A DNA stretch of 64,000 nucleotides from the NCBI RefSeq assembly GCF_003207825.1, contig NZ_NKTY01000012.1, positions 30,060 through 94,059 on the forward strand. The letters run 5' to 3'. The DNA is from Komagataeibacter saccharivorans. Its GTDB lineage: Bacteria; Pseudomonadota; Alphaproteobacteria; Acetobacterales; Acetobacteraceae. Positions 36,045 through 45,566 of this stretch are shown here, piece by piece. The first letter of the stretch is position 1, and every line of letters begins with the position of its first letter. Below the pieces are notes generated by a model that was not told the DNA's origin, did not search any database, and saw only the letters and a program-made list of their open reading frames with translations. Position numbers and translations under genes: made by a program.

Positions 36045-36737
36045 TTGAGAAGTAACAGGACCGACCGCAGCTCCCGCTCCCCGCGCCGCGGCGGATTTGA
36101 CGATGATTTCATGTCGTCGCCTTCATTTGGTGATCGCAGCAGCAGCGCCCCGCCGCCGCGTCGCTCCCTCGGTGGCGGAGGTGGTGGTCCCCAGATCGTC
36201 GCATCCGGCCCGGAGATCAGCGCCACTGTAAAGTGGTTCAACAGCGAAAAGGGCTTCGGCTTCGTGGAGCTGTCCGACGGATCGGGTGACGTGTTCCTGC
36301 ACGCCAATGCCCTGAACCCGACCGGGCATGCGACGGTTGCGCCGGGCACGACGCTGGTGGTCCAGATTGGCCAGGGCCCCAAGGGTCGCCAGGTGGCAGC
36401 CGTCCTTTCGGTGGACGAAAGCACCGCGCAGCCGGAACGCCCCCGTGGCGGTGGCTTCGGTGCGTCGGCAGCCGGTCCCCGTGGCGGCTTCTCGCGTTCC
36501 GGTCGTCCGGCTCCCGACCTGTCGCATGCGCAGGACATGCGCGGCACGGTCAAGTGGTACAACGCCACGAAGGGCTTCGGCTTCATCACCCCGGAAAACG
36601 GCGGCAAGGACATTTTCGTTCATGCTTCCGCGCTGGAACGTTCGGGCCTGTCCAGCCTGACGGAAGGCCAGACGGCGAACGTGCAGGTTGTCGAAGGCCA
36701 GAAAGGCCCGGAAGCAGCTGCGCTGTCGGTTGACTGA
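36045..36737 (+). CDS. Two-domain cold-shock protein
   Basis: 230 residues from a TTG start. Two cold-shock domains are linked by glycine/arginine-rich disordered segments: domain 1 at about 56-125 ([17 protein letters not shown] with RNP1 KGFGFVEL and RNP2 VFLHANAL) and domain 2 at about 164-230 ([17 protein letters not shown], with [13 protein letters not shown]). The basic N-terminus [16 protein letters not shown] may add nucleic acid contact. Such double-CSD proteins are alphaproteobacterial and act as RNA chaperones. An ATG at 36111 is a possible internal start. A strong terminator follows. Confidence 0.9.
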   Translation: MRSNRTDRSSRSPRRGGFDDDFMSSPSFGDRSSSAPPPRRSLGGGGGGPQIVASGPEISATVKWFNSEKGFGFVELSDGSGDVFLHANALNPTGHATVAPGTTLVVQIGQGPKGRQVAAVLSVDESTAQPERPRGGGFGASAAGPRGGFSRSGRPAPDLSHAQDMRGTVKWYNATKGFGFITPENGGKDIFVHASALERSGLSSLTEGQTANVQVVEGQKGPEAAALSVD

Positions 36738-36795
36738 TTGATCCTGCTTCCCCTGCCCTGCCATCAAAGGCGGGGCAGGACAGGTGATTGAATAG

Positions 36796-36832
36796 AAAAC
36801 AGGGTCGTTCCGATGGGGCAGCCCTGTTTTTT
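36796..36832 (+). terminator. Intrinsic terminator of the cold-shock gene
   Basis: AAAACAGGG (36796-36804) pairs with CCCTGTTTT (36822-36830) and the T-run continues to 36832. A second hairpin, with CCTGCC and GGCAGG arms at about 36753-36780, lies just before it. Confidence 0.8.
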
Positions 36833-37175
36833 ATTGTACGGACCTGTCACGGCGGAAATACTACGGGGCAGGATGGCATTTCCTGCCACGAGGCATATTT
36901 TCAGCCATAAATTTCAAACGGGTTCTGGCACCGTGTTACCCGTAATTGACGGATAAGTTTCCCCTGACATCCCATTACGTGATTTTTTAAGGGCGCAGGT
37001 AGGACTGAAGCAGGCTTTATACCAGACCTCAGGGAGATTTCTGGCGTAACGTCCTGATCGTGGCTGTGTTCTGCCATTCAGCTTCAGACTTTACGGTAGA
37101 AAGCCGGACTTCTGCGTTCAGATAAGGGATGTCTCGGGAACGAATGGCGATCCGTCCCTGCATCCCGTTTATCCT
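36833..37175. other. Intergenic region without a recognised gene
   Basis: About 340 bases between the cold-shock terminator and the smpB end. I see no credible protein frame, tRNA or strong hairpin. It is less GC-rich than its surroundings and could hold a small RNA or a gene remnant, but nothing supports either. Confidence 0.3.
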
Positions 37176-37670
37176 TCAGTCCTCGCGTCCGCGATTACGC
37201 AGCAGGCGGGCCTTGTCGCGTTGCCAGTCGCGTTCGGCAATGGCGTGGCGTTTGTCCGCCTTCTTGCGGCCTTCACCCACACCCAGCGTCAGCTTGGCAA
37301 GCCCACGGCTGTTGAAGTGAATATCCAGCGGAACAAGGGTTACGCCGTCGCGTGCGACCTCTCCCAGCAGCTTGTCCACCTGCTTTTTGTGCAGCAGCAG
37401 CTTTCGGGGGGCGCGTGGCTCGAAACGTGACAGCACGCCACCCTGATATTCAGGAATATAGCTGTTGATCAGCCACAGTTCGCCATTCCGTTCACCGGCA
37501 TAGGCTTCGTTAATGGTGGCGCGACCCATGCGCAGGCTTTTGACTTCCGGGCCTTTCAGCACCAGACCCGCTTCCACCGTTTCCACGATGGTGTAGTTGA
37601 AGCGGCCCTTGCGGTTCTGCGCGGCGATCCCCGTGGAAATCATGCCGCTGCCCTTGTTCCTGGCTGCCAT
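37176..37670 (-). CDS. smpB: SsrA-binding protein SmpB
   Basis: 164 residues from the ATG at 37670. SmpB carries tmRNA to stalled ribosomes. Family features: AAQNRKGRFNYTIVETVEAGLVL, GPEVKSLRMGRATINEAYA, LWLINSYIPEY, the basic RAPRKLLLHKKQVDKLL and the C-terminal tail GVGEGRKKADKRHAIAERDW that sits in the mRNA channel. A longer in-frame start at 37730 would run into dapA and is rejected. It follows dapA by four bases. Confidence 0.95.
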   Translation of the reverse strand: MAARNKGSGMISTGIAAQNRKGRFNYTIVETVEAGLVLKGPEVKSLRMGRATINEAYAGERNGELWLINSYIPEYQGGVLSRFEPRAPRKLLLHKKQVDKLLGEVARDGVTLVPLDIHFNSRGLAKLTLGVGEGRKKADKRHAIAERDWQRDKARLLRNRGRED

Positions 37671-37674
37671 GGGT

Positions 37675-38553
37675 TCAGTCCAGCAGTCCGACCGCCGAAA
37701 GTGCGGCCTTGACCTTCTCACGACCGGCATCGCTTAACGGGGCAAGCGGCAGGCGGCACGTTTCACCCATAAGCCCCAGCACGCTGGCGGCAAACTTGAC
37801 CGGAACGGGGTTGCTTTCACAGAACAGGGCATCATGCAGCGGCAGCAGACGGTCCTGCAGTTCCATGGCCTCCATCACATTGCCGTCCGTCCAGCTCTGC
37901 TGAACCTGAGCGCATAATGCGGGCGCGACGTTGGCGGTAACACTGATGCAGCCATCGCCACCGGCGGCCAGGAAGGATACGGCTGTCCCGTCCTCGCCGG
38001 AAATCTGGTTGAACGGTTTGCTGACCGCACGGCGTACCAGCAGCGGACGCAGCAGGTTGGCAGTGGAATCCTTTACCCCGATGATGTTGGGGTGCTTGGC
38101 AAGGCGGGCCATTGTCTCGACCGAAATGTCGATGACCGACCGGCCGGGAATATTATACAGGATGACCGGGATACCGATTGCATCCGCCACGGCCATGAAG
38201 TGGCGGTACACGCCTTCCTGCGTGGGCTTGTTGTAATAGGGCGTGACGACCAGCACGCCCGATGCGCCCGCCTGTTCGGCCTGTTTCGCCATGGCGACGG
38301 CTTCCGCCGTGCTGTTGGAACCGGCCCCGGCGATGACGGGTACGCGCCCGCCTGCGGTTTTTATGGTGAAGGCTACGACCTTCGCATGTTCCTCATGCGT
38401 CAGCGTGGGACTTTCGCCCGTGGTGCCGACCGGAACCAGCGCGGATGCGCCCTGCTGGATCTGCCAGTCGATGAAGCGGCCCATGGAGGGCAGATCCAGA
38501 GATCCGTCCTCGTTCATGGGGGTCAGAAGGGCGGTAATGGAACCCTTGAACAT
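37675..38553 (-). CDS. dapA: 4-hydroxy-tetrahydrodipicolinate synthase
   Basis: 292 residues from the ATG at 38553 (MFKGSITALLTPM) with AGGTGG about eight bases upstream; a GTG four codons earlier is possible. DapA condenses pyruvate with aspartate semialdehyde in lysine/diaminopimelate synthesis. GTTGESPTL, VVTPYYNKPTQEG, the tyrosine in LYNIPGRS and the Schiff-base lysine in IIGVKDSTANL are all present. Cotranscribed with smpB. Aspartokinase, two steps earlier, is encoded at 8.8 kb. Confidence 0.95.
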   Translation of the reverse strand: MFKGSITALLTPMNEDGSLDLPSMGRFIDWQIQQGASALVPVGTTGESPTLTHEEHAKVVAFTIKTAGGRVPVIAGAGSNSTAEAVAMAKQAEQAGASGVLVVTPYYNKPTQEGVYRHFMAVADAIGIPVILYNIPGRSVIDISVETMARLAKHPNIIGVKDSTANLLRPLLVRRAVSKPFNQISGEDGTAVSFLAAGGDGCISVTANVAPALCAQVQQSWTDGNVMEAMELQDRLLPLHDALFCESNPVPVKFAASVLGLMGETCRLPLAPLSDAGREKVKAALSAVGLLD

Positions 38554-38658
38554 GGTTGTTTCCACCTGGATACTGTGTCCTGCTGTGCATGTGCCGGTGG
38601 ACCCGGCGCATCGTATTCTCTGTGGCCTGCCCCGCTGGCCCGGAGCGTGTGCCCCTAC

Positions 38659-38686
38659 TATATAGACAATGCGGCGCGCGGGGCAA
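38659..38686 (-). promoter_or_regulatory. Candidate sigma-70 promoter for dapA-smpB
   Basis: On the minus strand TTGCCC (38681-38686) is followed after 16 bases by TATATA (38659-38664), about 105 bases before the dapA ATG. The pair resembles -35 and -10 boxes; the position between pheA end and dapA fits. Based on consensus only. Confidence 0.4.
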
Positions 38687-38710
38687 AACCCGCCTGCATG
38701 CCCTTCCCCT

Positions 38711-39556
38711 TCAGCCGCCGCGCCGGAAGGGAGACGCCGGATAGACGCCGAGTATTTCCTGCTGTTCCGAAAAGAATGAAAGTTCGCGCAGTGCCTGCGC
38801 CAGCGGTGGGGATTCGGGGTGGCCTTCCACGTCCAGAAGGAACTGCGTGGCGGAGAACGATCCCTCCAGCATGTAGCTTTCCAGCCGGGTCATGTTCACG
38901 CCCGTCGTGGCAAAACCGCCCAGCGCCTTGTACAGCGCACCGGGCTGATTGGACACGCGGAACAGCAGCGTGGTCAGAAAATCCTCTCCGGGGGGGGGCA
39001 GGACGGCAGGTTTGCGTGATGCGATGTAAAAGCGCGTGGTGTTATGGGATGCGTCTTCCACATTGCGGCGCAGGATCTCAAGTCCATTGAGTTCTGCGGC
39101 CAGTGCGGACGCCACGGCCACATCTTCCTTGCGATTCCATTCCCGCACCATTTCGGCAGCGCCTGCCGTGTCGAATTCCACCACCGGGTCCAGCGCCAGT
39201 TCGGCAATGATGCCGCGCACCTGCGCCATGGCGACGGGGTGGGTATGCACCCGCCGGGCATCAGCCAGCGTGCTGCCCGGTATGCCAAGCAGGCAGTGTT
39301 CCACGCGCTGGAAATGTTCCCCCACGATAAACAGTCCTGCCTGTGGCAGCAGGGCATGGATATCGGGCACGCGGCCCGCCAGGCTGTTTTCACATGCGAG
39401 CATGGCCAGTTCGGCCTTCCCGTCATGAACGGCGGCTATGGCCTGTGCGAAGGTCTGGCATGGTAGCGTGGTCCAGCCGGGTCGTGCCTGACGGCAGGCA
39501 AGATCTGAATACGCGCCGGGCCGCCCCTGAAACGCTATGATGTTTTTTGCGCTCAT
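38711..39556 (-). CDS. pheA: Prephenate dehydratase
   Basis: 281 residues. A monofunctional PheA making phenylpyruvate from prephenate. The catalytic domain begins IIAFQGRPGAYSDLACRQA and has ACENSLAGRVPDIHAL and the TRF motif in HNTTRFYIAS; the C-terminal ACT domain with ESYMLEGSFSATQFLLDVEG is the phenylalanine-binding regulatory part (ESxxx-type motif with leucine in place of the usual residue). No chorismate mutase domain is attached. Start overlaps the kdsB stop by ATGA. Confidence 0.93.
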   Translation of the reverse strand: MSAKNIIAFQGRPGAYSDLACRQARPGWTTLPCQTFAQAIAAVHDGKAELAMLACENSLAGRVPDIHALLPQAGLFIVGEHFQRVEHCLLGIPGSTLADARRVHTHPVAMAQVRGIIAELALDPVVEFDTAGAAEMVREWNRKEDVAVASALAAELNGLEILRRNVEDASHNTTRFYIASRKPAVLPPPGEDFLTTLLFRVSNQPGALYKALGGFATTGVNMTRLESYMLEGSFSATQFLLDVEGHPESPPLAQALRELSFFSEQQEILGVYPASPFRRGG

Positions 39557-40290
39557 GCCCCTGCTCCCGACAGCACGCGGGCGCGTTCAAGGTCCGCAGG
39601 GGTGTCGACCCCGAACGGGGCGGTTTCGATCCGGGCGCAGCCGATGATCATCCCGGCTTCCAGCGCGCGTAGCTGTTCCAGCTTTTCGCGTTTTTCCAGC
39701 GCACTTTCGGGCAGGCTGACAAAGCGGGCCAGTGCCGCGCGGCGATAGGCATAGATCCCCACATGATGCCACAGCGGACCATGGCCCCATGGGATGGGCA
39801 TGCGGGAGAAATAAAGCGCGCGCGCCTTTGTCGCCTTATCCGGGAACGCACATGCCACCTTGACCACGGATTCCGCTATTGCCTCGGCCCGATCCTGCAC
39901 GGGGGCCACGAGGGTTGCGATATCGGTCGAAGGGTCATCCAGCGGGCGCAGCACGGCACGCAGGCATGCAGGCTCCACGCCCGGCAGGTCGCCCTGCAGG
40001 TTGATGATGGTGTCGTACCGCCCCGCAGGGTCCAGCTTCTGCAACGCCTGCCAGATCCGGTCGGAACCCGAAGGCAGCCCCGGATCGGTCAGAATGGCGG
40101 TGCCGCCAGCACGTTCCACGACATCGGCAATGTCACGTTCGGCCGTGGCGACGGCCACGGGGCCGACATCAGCCGCGCGGGCGCGATCGAGCACATGCAC
40201 GATCATGGGCCGTCCCGCGATGTTGGCAAGCGGTTTTCCCGGCAGCCGGGTCGAGGCCATCCGGGCCGGGATCAGAACAATAGGCTTCAT
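39553..40290 (-). CDS. kdsB: 3-deoxy-manno-octulosonate cytidylyltransferase
   Basis: 245 residues from the ATG at 40290 (MKPIVLIPARMAS). KdsB activates KDO as CMP-KDO for lipopolysaccharide. IPARMASTRLPGKPL binds CTP, SGSDRIWQAL and NLQGDLPGVEP follow, and PFGVDTPADLERAR closes the protein. A longer frame to 40353 lacks homology and is rejected. Translationally coupled to pheA; pairing of kdsB with pheA is common in alphaproteobacteria. Confidence 0.94.
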   Translation of the reverse strand: MKPIVLIPARMASTRLPGKPLANIAGRPMIVHVLDRARAADVGPVAVATAERDIADVVERAGGTAILTDPGLPSGSDRIWQALQKLDPAGRYDTIINLQGDLPGVEPACLRAVLRPLDDPSTDIATLVAPVQDRAEAIAESVVKVACAFPDKATKARALYFSRMPIPWGHGPLWHHVGIYAYRRAALARFVSLPESALEKREKLEQLRALEAGMIIGCARIETAPFGVDTPADLERARVLSGAGA

Positions 40291-40428
40291 GGGATCTGGG
40301 TCTGGGCCATCCGTAATCTGTGGCGGTGGCAGGGGCCGACCGCAGCCCCGCATGCTTCACACGGGGCGCGCGGCAGTCTAGGTAAGGAGCGGTTTTCATG
40401 CAACCGTATGGGAAGGACATCGGATACC

Positions 40429-40932
40429 ATGGACAGTCTAGGCCTTAACCAGATCGGGGCAGCCTGCCTCATCGCCGCCGTTGCGGTGGGGGCAAGCTGG
40501 GGCGTTGCCCATACGGCAGTGCCCGAGCCGCTACCGGCAAAATCCGGTGTGGCGATACCTCAGCCAGCCCAGGCCGCAGGCGCGTCCATTGACGATCTGG
40601 TGGCCAGGGCCAGTGTGGAAAAAGGCCGTAGCATTGCCGAACATCAGTGCACGATGTGCCACAGCACCGCCCCCCATGGCCCTGCCATTATCGGGCCGGA
40701 CCTGTTCGGGGTGGTCGGTACGCATGTTGGCGACATTCCGGGCTACGAATTCTCCGATGCCCTGAAGGCGCACAAGGACGAGACGTGGACCAACACCACC
40801 CTGTCCGCATGGCTCAGATCGCCTTCCGAATATGCGTCGGGCACCAAGATGTCTTTCCCCGGAATCCCGTCCGAAACCGACCGGGCGGATGTGATCGCCT
40901 ACCTGCGTTCCCTGCATGAGGATGCGCCCTGA
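40429..40932 (+). CDS. Membrane-anchored class I cytochrome c
   Basis: 167 residues from the ATG at 40429. An uncleaved N-terminal membrane helix (IGAACLIAAVAVGASWGVA) is followed by a proline/alanine linker and a cytochrome c2-like domain with CTMCH as heme site, GPDLFGVVG and a distal methionine in GTKMSFPGI. This is the CycM/cytochrome c552 type, which shuttles electrons between the bc1 complex and terminal oxidases or from dehydrogenases. An in-frame ATG at 40408 is possible. Its stop overlaps the hisN start as TGATG. Confidence 0.9.
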   Translation: MDSLGLNQIGAACLIAAVAVGASWGVAHTAVPEPLPAKSGVAIPQPAQAAGASIDDLVARASVEKGRSIAEHQCTMCHSTAPHGPAIIGPDLFGVVGTHVGDIPGYEFSDALKAHKDETWTNTTLSAWLRSPSEYASGTKMSFPGIPSETDRADVIAYLRSLHEDAP

Positions 40933-41747
40933 TGTCCGCCCTGCCCGCCGGTTTTCCCCGGGATGCGGTGATGGAGGCGGCCATTGCCGCGGCGGATGTG
41001 GCGCGGACCGTCGTGCTGCCCTTCTTCCGCCGTGGCGTGACGGCTGACGACAAGGGTGACAGCAGCCCCGTAACCATTGCCGATCGTACGGCGGAACGTG
41101 CGATTCGGGCCGTACTGTCCGAGCGCCTGCCCGGCTTTGGCGTGATGGGGGAGGAATTCGGCCTTGAAGGGGGGGAGAGTCCCTATCGCTGGGTCATCGA
41201 CCCCGTGGATGGCACGCGCGCCTTTCTGACGGGCCGCCCGACCTTTGGCACCCTGATCGCGCTGTTACATGATGGCGTGCCGGTCCTTGGCCTGATCGAC
41301 CAGCCGGTTACGGGTGAACGCTGGATCGGGCTGCGCGGGGAAGCGACACGGTACATCTCCACCCTGCCCGGCAGGGCTTGCACGCGCGGTTGCCCGGATG
41401 TGGCGCATGCAGAACTGTCATGCACCGCGCCGGAAATTCTCGACCCGCCTCACCTGCCCGGCTTTCATGCGCTGGCCGGGGCGGTCAAGCGCACAAGCTG
41501 GGGGGGCGACTGCTATGCGTATGGCCTTCTGGCGCTGGGGCAGATCGATATTATCGCCGAATGTACCATGAAAATATGGGACTGGGCGGCGCTCGTGCCC
41601 GTGGTGGAGGGGGCTGGCGGCAGCATGACCGACTGGTCCGGCAGGCCACTGCACGCGAACGGCGACGGGACCGTGCTGGCGGTTGGCAATGCAGCCCTTG
41701 TGCCCCGGATTACAGCCCTGCTGGGAAGTTCCGCAGGCGCACTGTAG
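40932..41747 (+). CDS. hisN: Histidinol-phosphatase, inositol monophosphatase family (HisN type)
   Basis: 271 residues. Metal-binding motifs of the IMPase superfamily: GEEFG, WVIDPVDGTRAFLTG and IWDWAALVPVVEGAGG. The GRPTFGTLIAL segment after the first motif fits the HisN subgroup, which dephosphorylates histidinol phosphate in bacteria lacking the HisB-type enzyme. Members that act on inositol or other phosphates cannot be excluded. It is coupled to the cytochrome c gene, a conserved alphaproteobacterial pair. Confidence 0.88.
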   Translation: MSALPAGFPRDAVMEAAIAAADVARTVVLPFFRRGVTADDKGDSSPVTIADRTAERAIRAVLSERLPGFGVMGEEFGLEGGESPYRWVIDPVDGTRAFLTGRPTFGTLIALLHDGVPVLGLIDQPVTGERWIGLRGEATRYISTLPGRACTRGCPDVAHAELSCTAPEILDPPHLPGFHALAGAVKRTSWGGDCYAYGLLALGQIDIIAECTMKIWDWAALVPVVEGAGGSMTDWSGRPLHANGDGTVLAVGNAALVPRITALLGSSAGAL

Positions 41748-41835
41748 TGCTTTGTATTCACATTTTCTCTAGCGATGCCGCAGGCAATCGGATAGGGACG
41801 ACCCACTTTGACCGTACTGAGCGGGAGCGTACGAC

Positions 41836-43101
41836 ATGACCAGCCATTCCAACGGCCACCTTTCCCTTCCCAAGGACAAGATCCGTATCCTGCTGCTTGA
41901 AGGCGTGCATGACAGTGCCGTCAACCTGCTGAAGGAAAACGGGTACGAAAACGTCACCCGCCTGAAAACGGCGCTGGAAGGCGAAGCCCTGCACAAGGCG
42001 CTGGAAGGCGTTCATATCGTCGGTATCCGTTCGCGCACCCAGCTTACGCGCGAAGTGATTGAGAAGGCGGATCGCCTGATCGCCATCGGCTGCTTCTGCA
42101 TCGGGACCAATCAGGTGGATCTGAATGCCGCGCGTGAAGGGGGCATTCCGGTATTCAACGCACCTTACAGCAACACGCGTTCGGTCGCTGAACTGGTGAT
42201 GGGCGAGATCGTGATGCTGATGCGCCGCATCTTCCCGAAATCCGAGGAATGCAACGCCGGTATCTGGAAAAAATCCGCTACCAATAGCTGGGAAGTGCGC
42301 GGCAAGACGCTGGGTATCGTGGGCTATGGCTCCATCGGGTCGCAGCTTTCCGTTCTGGCCGAAGCGTTCGGCATGCGCGTGTTCTATTACGACGTGATCG
42401 ACAAACTGGTGCATGGTAACGCAACGCCGGTCGATACGCTCGAAACCCTGCTGGGGCAGAGTGATGTGGTCAGCCTGCACGTGCCCCAGACGCCGGAGAC
42501 GGCGGGCATGATCGGTGAAGCGCAGATCCGGGCGATGAAGAAGGGCTCCTTCCTCATCAACAACGCGCGTGGCAACGTGGTGGACCTTGATGCGCTGGCG
42601 GCGGCGCTGAAGGACGGCCATCTGCTGGGCGCCGCGATCGATGTGTTCCCCAAGGAGCCGAAGGCGGCGGGTGAGGAATTCCAGACCCCGCTGCGTGGTC
42701 TGGATAACGTGATCCTGACACCGCATATCGGTGGCTCCACGGCGGAAGCGCAGGAGCGCATCGGCGTGGAAGTGGCGCGCAAGCTGGTTGATTATTCCGA
42801 CATCGGCTCAACGCTGGGGGCCGTGAATTTTCCTACCGTGCAGTTGCCCGAAAACCCGCACGGCACCCGATTCATGCATGTGCATCAGAACGTGCCCGGC
42901 ATCATGCTGCAGATTAACGAAATCTTCTCCTCGGAAGCCTGCAACGTGACGGCGCAGTACCTGCAGACTGCGGGTGAACTGGGCTATGTCGTGGTCGAGG
43001 CCGATACCGGCCGTGACGTGGAAAAGGATAACCGCATCCTTGACCGTCTGCGTGCTCTCAAGGGCACGCTGCGGGCCCGCCTGCTTTACAAGCAGGTGTA
43101 A
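41836..43101 (+). CDS. serA: D-3-phosphoglycerate dehydrogenase, ACT-domain type
   Basis: 421 residues, the length of the E. coli-type SerA. It oxidises 3-phosphoglycerate in serine synthesis. NAD-binding LGIVGYGSIGSQLSVLAEA; catalytic arginine in INNARGNVVD, glutamate and histidine in the region to LTPHIGGST; the C-terminal ACT domain begins around HVHQNVPGIMLQINEI and includes YVVVEADTGRDVEK. GGGAG lies eight bases before the ATG. No serC is adjacent. A clear terminator follows. Confidence 0.95.
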   Translation: MTSHSNGHLSLPKDKIRILLLEGVHDSAVNLLKENGYENVTRLKTALEGEALHKALEGVHIVGIRSRTQLTREVIEKADRLIAIGCFCIGTNQVDLNAAREGGIPVFNAPYSNTRSVAELVMGEIVMLMRRIFPKSEECNAGIWKKSATNSWEVRGKTLGIVGYGSIGSQLSVLAEAFGMRVFYYDVIDKLVHGNATPVDTLETLLGQSDVVSLHVPQTPETAGMIGEAQIRAMKKGSFLINNARGNVVDLDALAAALKDGHLLGAAIDVFPKEPKAAGEEFQTPLRGLDNVILTPHIGGSTAEAQERIGVEVARKLVDYSDIGSTLGAVNFPTVQLPENPHGTRFMHVHQNVPGIMLQINEIFSSEACNVTAQYLQTAGELGYVVVEADTGRDVEKDNRILDRLRALKGTLRARLLYKQV

Positions 43102-43129
43102 GGGACAGGTTTTCCTGTTCTGGATATCG

Positions 43130-43163
43130 GGGGGCATGCCATCACCGGCATGTCCCCTTTTTT
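43130..43163 (+). terminator. Intrinsic terminator of serA
   Basis: GGGG and CATGCC (up to 43140) pair with GGCATG and CCCC (43147-43157) with one bulged position, followed by six T. Classical Rho-independent form, 28 bases after the serA stop. Confidence 0.85.
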
Positions 43164-43495
43164 ATGTCCGCATCAAACCCGCAGGTTGCGGATGGGCGGA
43201 CTATCGTATGATTTTTCCGGCCCCGGTCATCGCATCGCCGGACTGGATGGGGGAACGGCCAGTTGCTCCGCTGGGGTAGCATTGCATGTCTCTTCGCGCT
43301 GTATGGATTGCGCAGAACGGGTGACTGCCGCCGGTTGGAAGCGTGGATATTCCCGGCCCTTCATGCTAATCGTGCCGGTGGCGTGACGCCTTTCCGGGTG
43401 CGCCATGACTGGCGTGCCATCCGTGCAGGCTGAAAACGGATTATTGATCAGGGTTCTCGAGTGCGCGGTTATATGGTCCTTCACGGGGGCAGCCT
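43164..43495. other. Intergenic region without a recognised gene
   Basis: About 330 bases between the serA terminator and the next gene. Short frames exist on both strands but none has a good ribosome binding site or family signature. It presumably holds the promoter of the following small membrane protein. Confidence 0.3.
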
Positions 43496-44002
43496 GTGAT
43501 CTGGGGTGATTTTCAGGCGGTAATCCAGCTTTCTGCCGGGCTGAATGTAGCCATTCTCAGCTTTGTCGATATCAGCCTGCCCGCCATCAAGGAACGCAGG
43601 CGCGTCTTTGCCAAGGCAAGGCAGGAACTCGAACTGCATCGTAGCGGGAGCGATCACCAGCACCCGGACGATGCGGAAGCCTATACTGCCGCAGTGCAGG
43701 AAATGGATCGCAAACTGTTCCTGTTATGGCAGGAATCATCCGCTTTCATCCGGGAAGAGGAATCCCTTATCCGCTCTACCGGGGTGCTGGGGGTATTTGG
43801 TGCGGTATTGAGTCTCGGGCTGCTGTGGTACTCGGCTGAACATTACGGCGGGATCATCTCGCTTATGGGGCGGGTGCTGATCATCCTGTCCTTCTGTTCC
43901 CTGCTTGGCGCCTTTCTGATCAATTTCATGACCGCATCACAGGCCGGGGTCTTTACCCGCAAGTGCAACAGCATCCGTGAGGAAATGCACCACCGACTGT
44001 AG
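43496..44002 (+). CDS. Small membrane protein, hypothetical
   Basis: 168 residues, GTG start at 43496 with GGGGG seven bases upstream. A first hydrophobic stretch (LSAGLNVAILSFVDISL, about 12-28) is followed by a charged helical region of about 60 residues (KERRRVFAKARQELELHR), then two strong membrane segments near 100-118 (GVLGVFGAVLSLGLLWYS) and 125-150 (LMGRVLIILSFCSLLGAFLI). The charged segment between membrane helices suggests a coiled coil on the cytoplasmic face. Family and function unknown. Converges with the MATE gene. Confidence 0.62.
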   Translation: MIWGDFQAVIQLSAGLNVAILSFVDISLPAIKERRRVFAKARQELELHRSGSDHQHPDDAEAYTAAVQEMDRKLFLLWQESSAFIREEESLIRSTGVLGVFGAVLSLGLLWYSAEHYGGIISLMGRVLIILSFCSLLGAFLINFMTASQAGVFTRKCNSIREEMHHRL

Positions 44003-44016
44003 CCACGCGCCGATTG

Positions 44017-45384
44017 TTATGCGGGCGCGCGATGGGTCTGCTTTCGCATGCGCCACAGGATGCGCGTACCGTGCAGGGTGAACACGCTGACCAGCCCGAT
44101 CCCGATCCCGCACCACAATCCGGCGGGTCCCATGGCATGGTGGAAAGCAAGCGACACGCCGCTGGGAAAGCCGATGCCCCAGTAGCCGATAATGGCCAGT
44201 ACCATCGGAATGGCAGTATCGCCCTGCCCGCGCAGGATGCCGGTTGCGACGACCTGCACTGCATCGGGGATCTGGAAGGCTGCGCCAACCAGCAATAGCG
44301 TCAGGGCCATCTGCACAGCCTCCGCATTGCCCGGCTGCGTCATGTCCAGATAGCAGCCGATGATGGGGTATCGTCCTGCTGCCAGGGCGACAGTCGCCAG
44401 GCTGGCCGTCACGATGCCCAGTATCATCCCGGCCCATGCCGTACGGCGGACCATGGTGGGGTCACCCCGCCCCGTCCAGTAACCGATACGGATATTGCAT
44501 GCCTGTCCCAGCGCCAGATAAAGCACGAAGAACTGCATCCCGATCCCCAGCATGATCTGGAAGGCCGCCAGAGCACTGTTGCCAAGCCGGGCGGCTTCAA
44601 GGCTGTTGGCCTGGAACAGCGTGACCTCCGCCATGGCGGCTGCAAGCATCGGCAGGCCCGTGCGAAGCAGCGCGAGCGTATGTCCCCATTCATGCATGCG
44701 CGGACGCAGGGCCGCGCGCAGTTCGGGCCTGCGCATCATGAAGGCCAGCATGATGACCGGCATGCACCACAGTGTGATGACCGTGGCGATGGCGGACCCA
44801 TGCAACCCCAGCGCGGGCAGGCCGAACCAGCCGTGGATGAGGGTCGTATTGAACAGGCCGTTGATGACGGTAATGCACGGCGTCACCCGCATGAGGATAC
44901 CCTGTGCCCCCATGACGGGCAGCGCCGTTGTCAGGATACCCTGTCCCAGCAGCGCGGGCGGCACCGCCCACATCAGGATACGGACGAAATCGGCCACTGG
45001 CGCGCGGATGGCCTGCGGTTCGTTCATCCATGCCAGCAGGGTATCGACATGGGCCAGACAGAACAGTTCAGGCACACACAGAACCACGGCCACCAGCAGC
45101 ATGGATGTGATAATGGTGCCAAGGACGGCATGATCCTGACGTCCGCGCGCCTGTGCCAGCAATATGCCGCCTGCTTCGATCACGGCGGCCAGAATGGCGG
45201 TCAGCGTGAAAAATGTGCCCGTGGCAAGGCCGCCGATCGCCAGCGCGCTGGCCCCAAGGCTGCCCAGCAGCACATCATCGGTCAGGCCCATCAGCATCTG
45301 GGCGAACTGCGAAAGACCCATCGGGCCCGCAATGGCGAGAATGGACCGGAATTCAGTCCGGAACGGTTTGATTGGACGCGTCAT
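44017..45384 (-). CDS. MATE family efflux transporter
   Basis: 455 residues with twelve hydrophobic segments in two halves. MATE signatures: SQFAQMLMGLTDDVLLGSLG in helix 1-2, the second-half counterpart FQANSLEAARLGNSALAAFQ, and the GILRGQGDTAIPM loop. Such proteins export cationic drugs, metabolites or flavin-like compounds driven by sodium or protons. NorM/DinF subgroup not resolved. It diverges from the hsdS gene with about 180 bases between them. Confidence 0.92.
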   Translation of the reverse strand: MTRPIKPFRTEFRSILAIAGPMGLSQFAQMLMGLTDDVLLGSLGASALAIGGLATGTFFTLTAILAAVIEAGGILLAQARGRQDHAVLGTIITSMLLVAVVLCVPELFCLAHVDTLLAWMNEPQAIRAPVADFVRILMWAVPPALLGQGILTTALPVMGAQGILMRVTPCITVINGLFNTTLIHGWFGLPALGLHGSAIATVITLWCMPVIMLAFMMRRPELRAALRPRMHEWGHTLALLRTGLPMLAAAMAEVTLFQANSLEAARLGNSALAAFQIMLGIGMQFFVLYLALGQACNIRIGYWTGRGDPTMVRRTAWAGMILGIVTASLATVALAAGRYPIIGCYLDMTQPGNAEAVQMALTLLLVGAAFQIPDAVQVVATGILRGQGDTAIPMVLAIIGYWGIGFPSGVSLAFHHAMGPAGLWCGIGIGLVSVFTLHGTRILWRMRKQTHRAPA

Positions 45385-45566
45385 GAAACCCTGTAGTCAG
45401 CCATGGCCCGGCATGGAGCCATGGCAATGCGCCTTATGCCAGTGCTGCGCAGGTGCGTCGTGCGGTGTATACTACTTCGTGGCACAGGGCCAGCATGCCC
45501 GGTCGGATGTAATGTCGCTGTCCTGACCTCGACGGCGGATGGATATGGCGCTTACAAAGGGACGCT

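Noticed and set aside
36123..36767. Minus-strand frame opposite the cold-shock gene
   Set aside because: It runs across the cold-shock coding sequence and has no ribosome binding site or family signature.
43227..43484. 85-codon minus-strand frame between serA and the small membrane protein
   Set aside because: No start signal, no hydrophobic or domain pattern, and not consistent with neighbouring operons.
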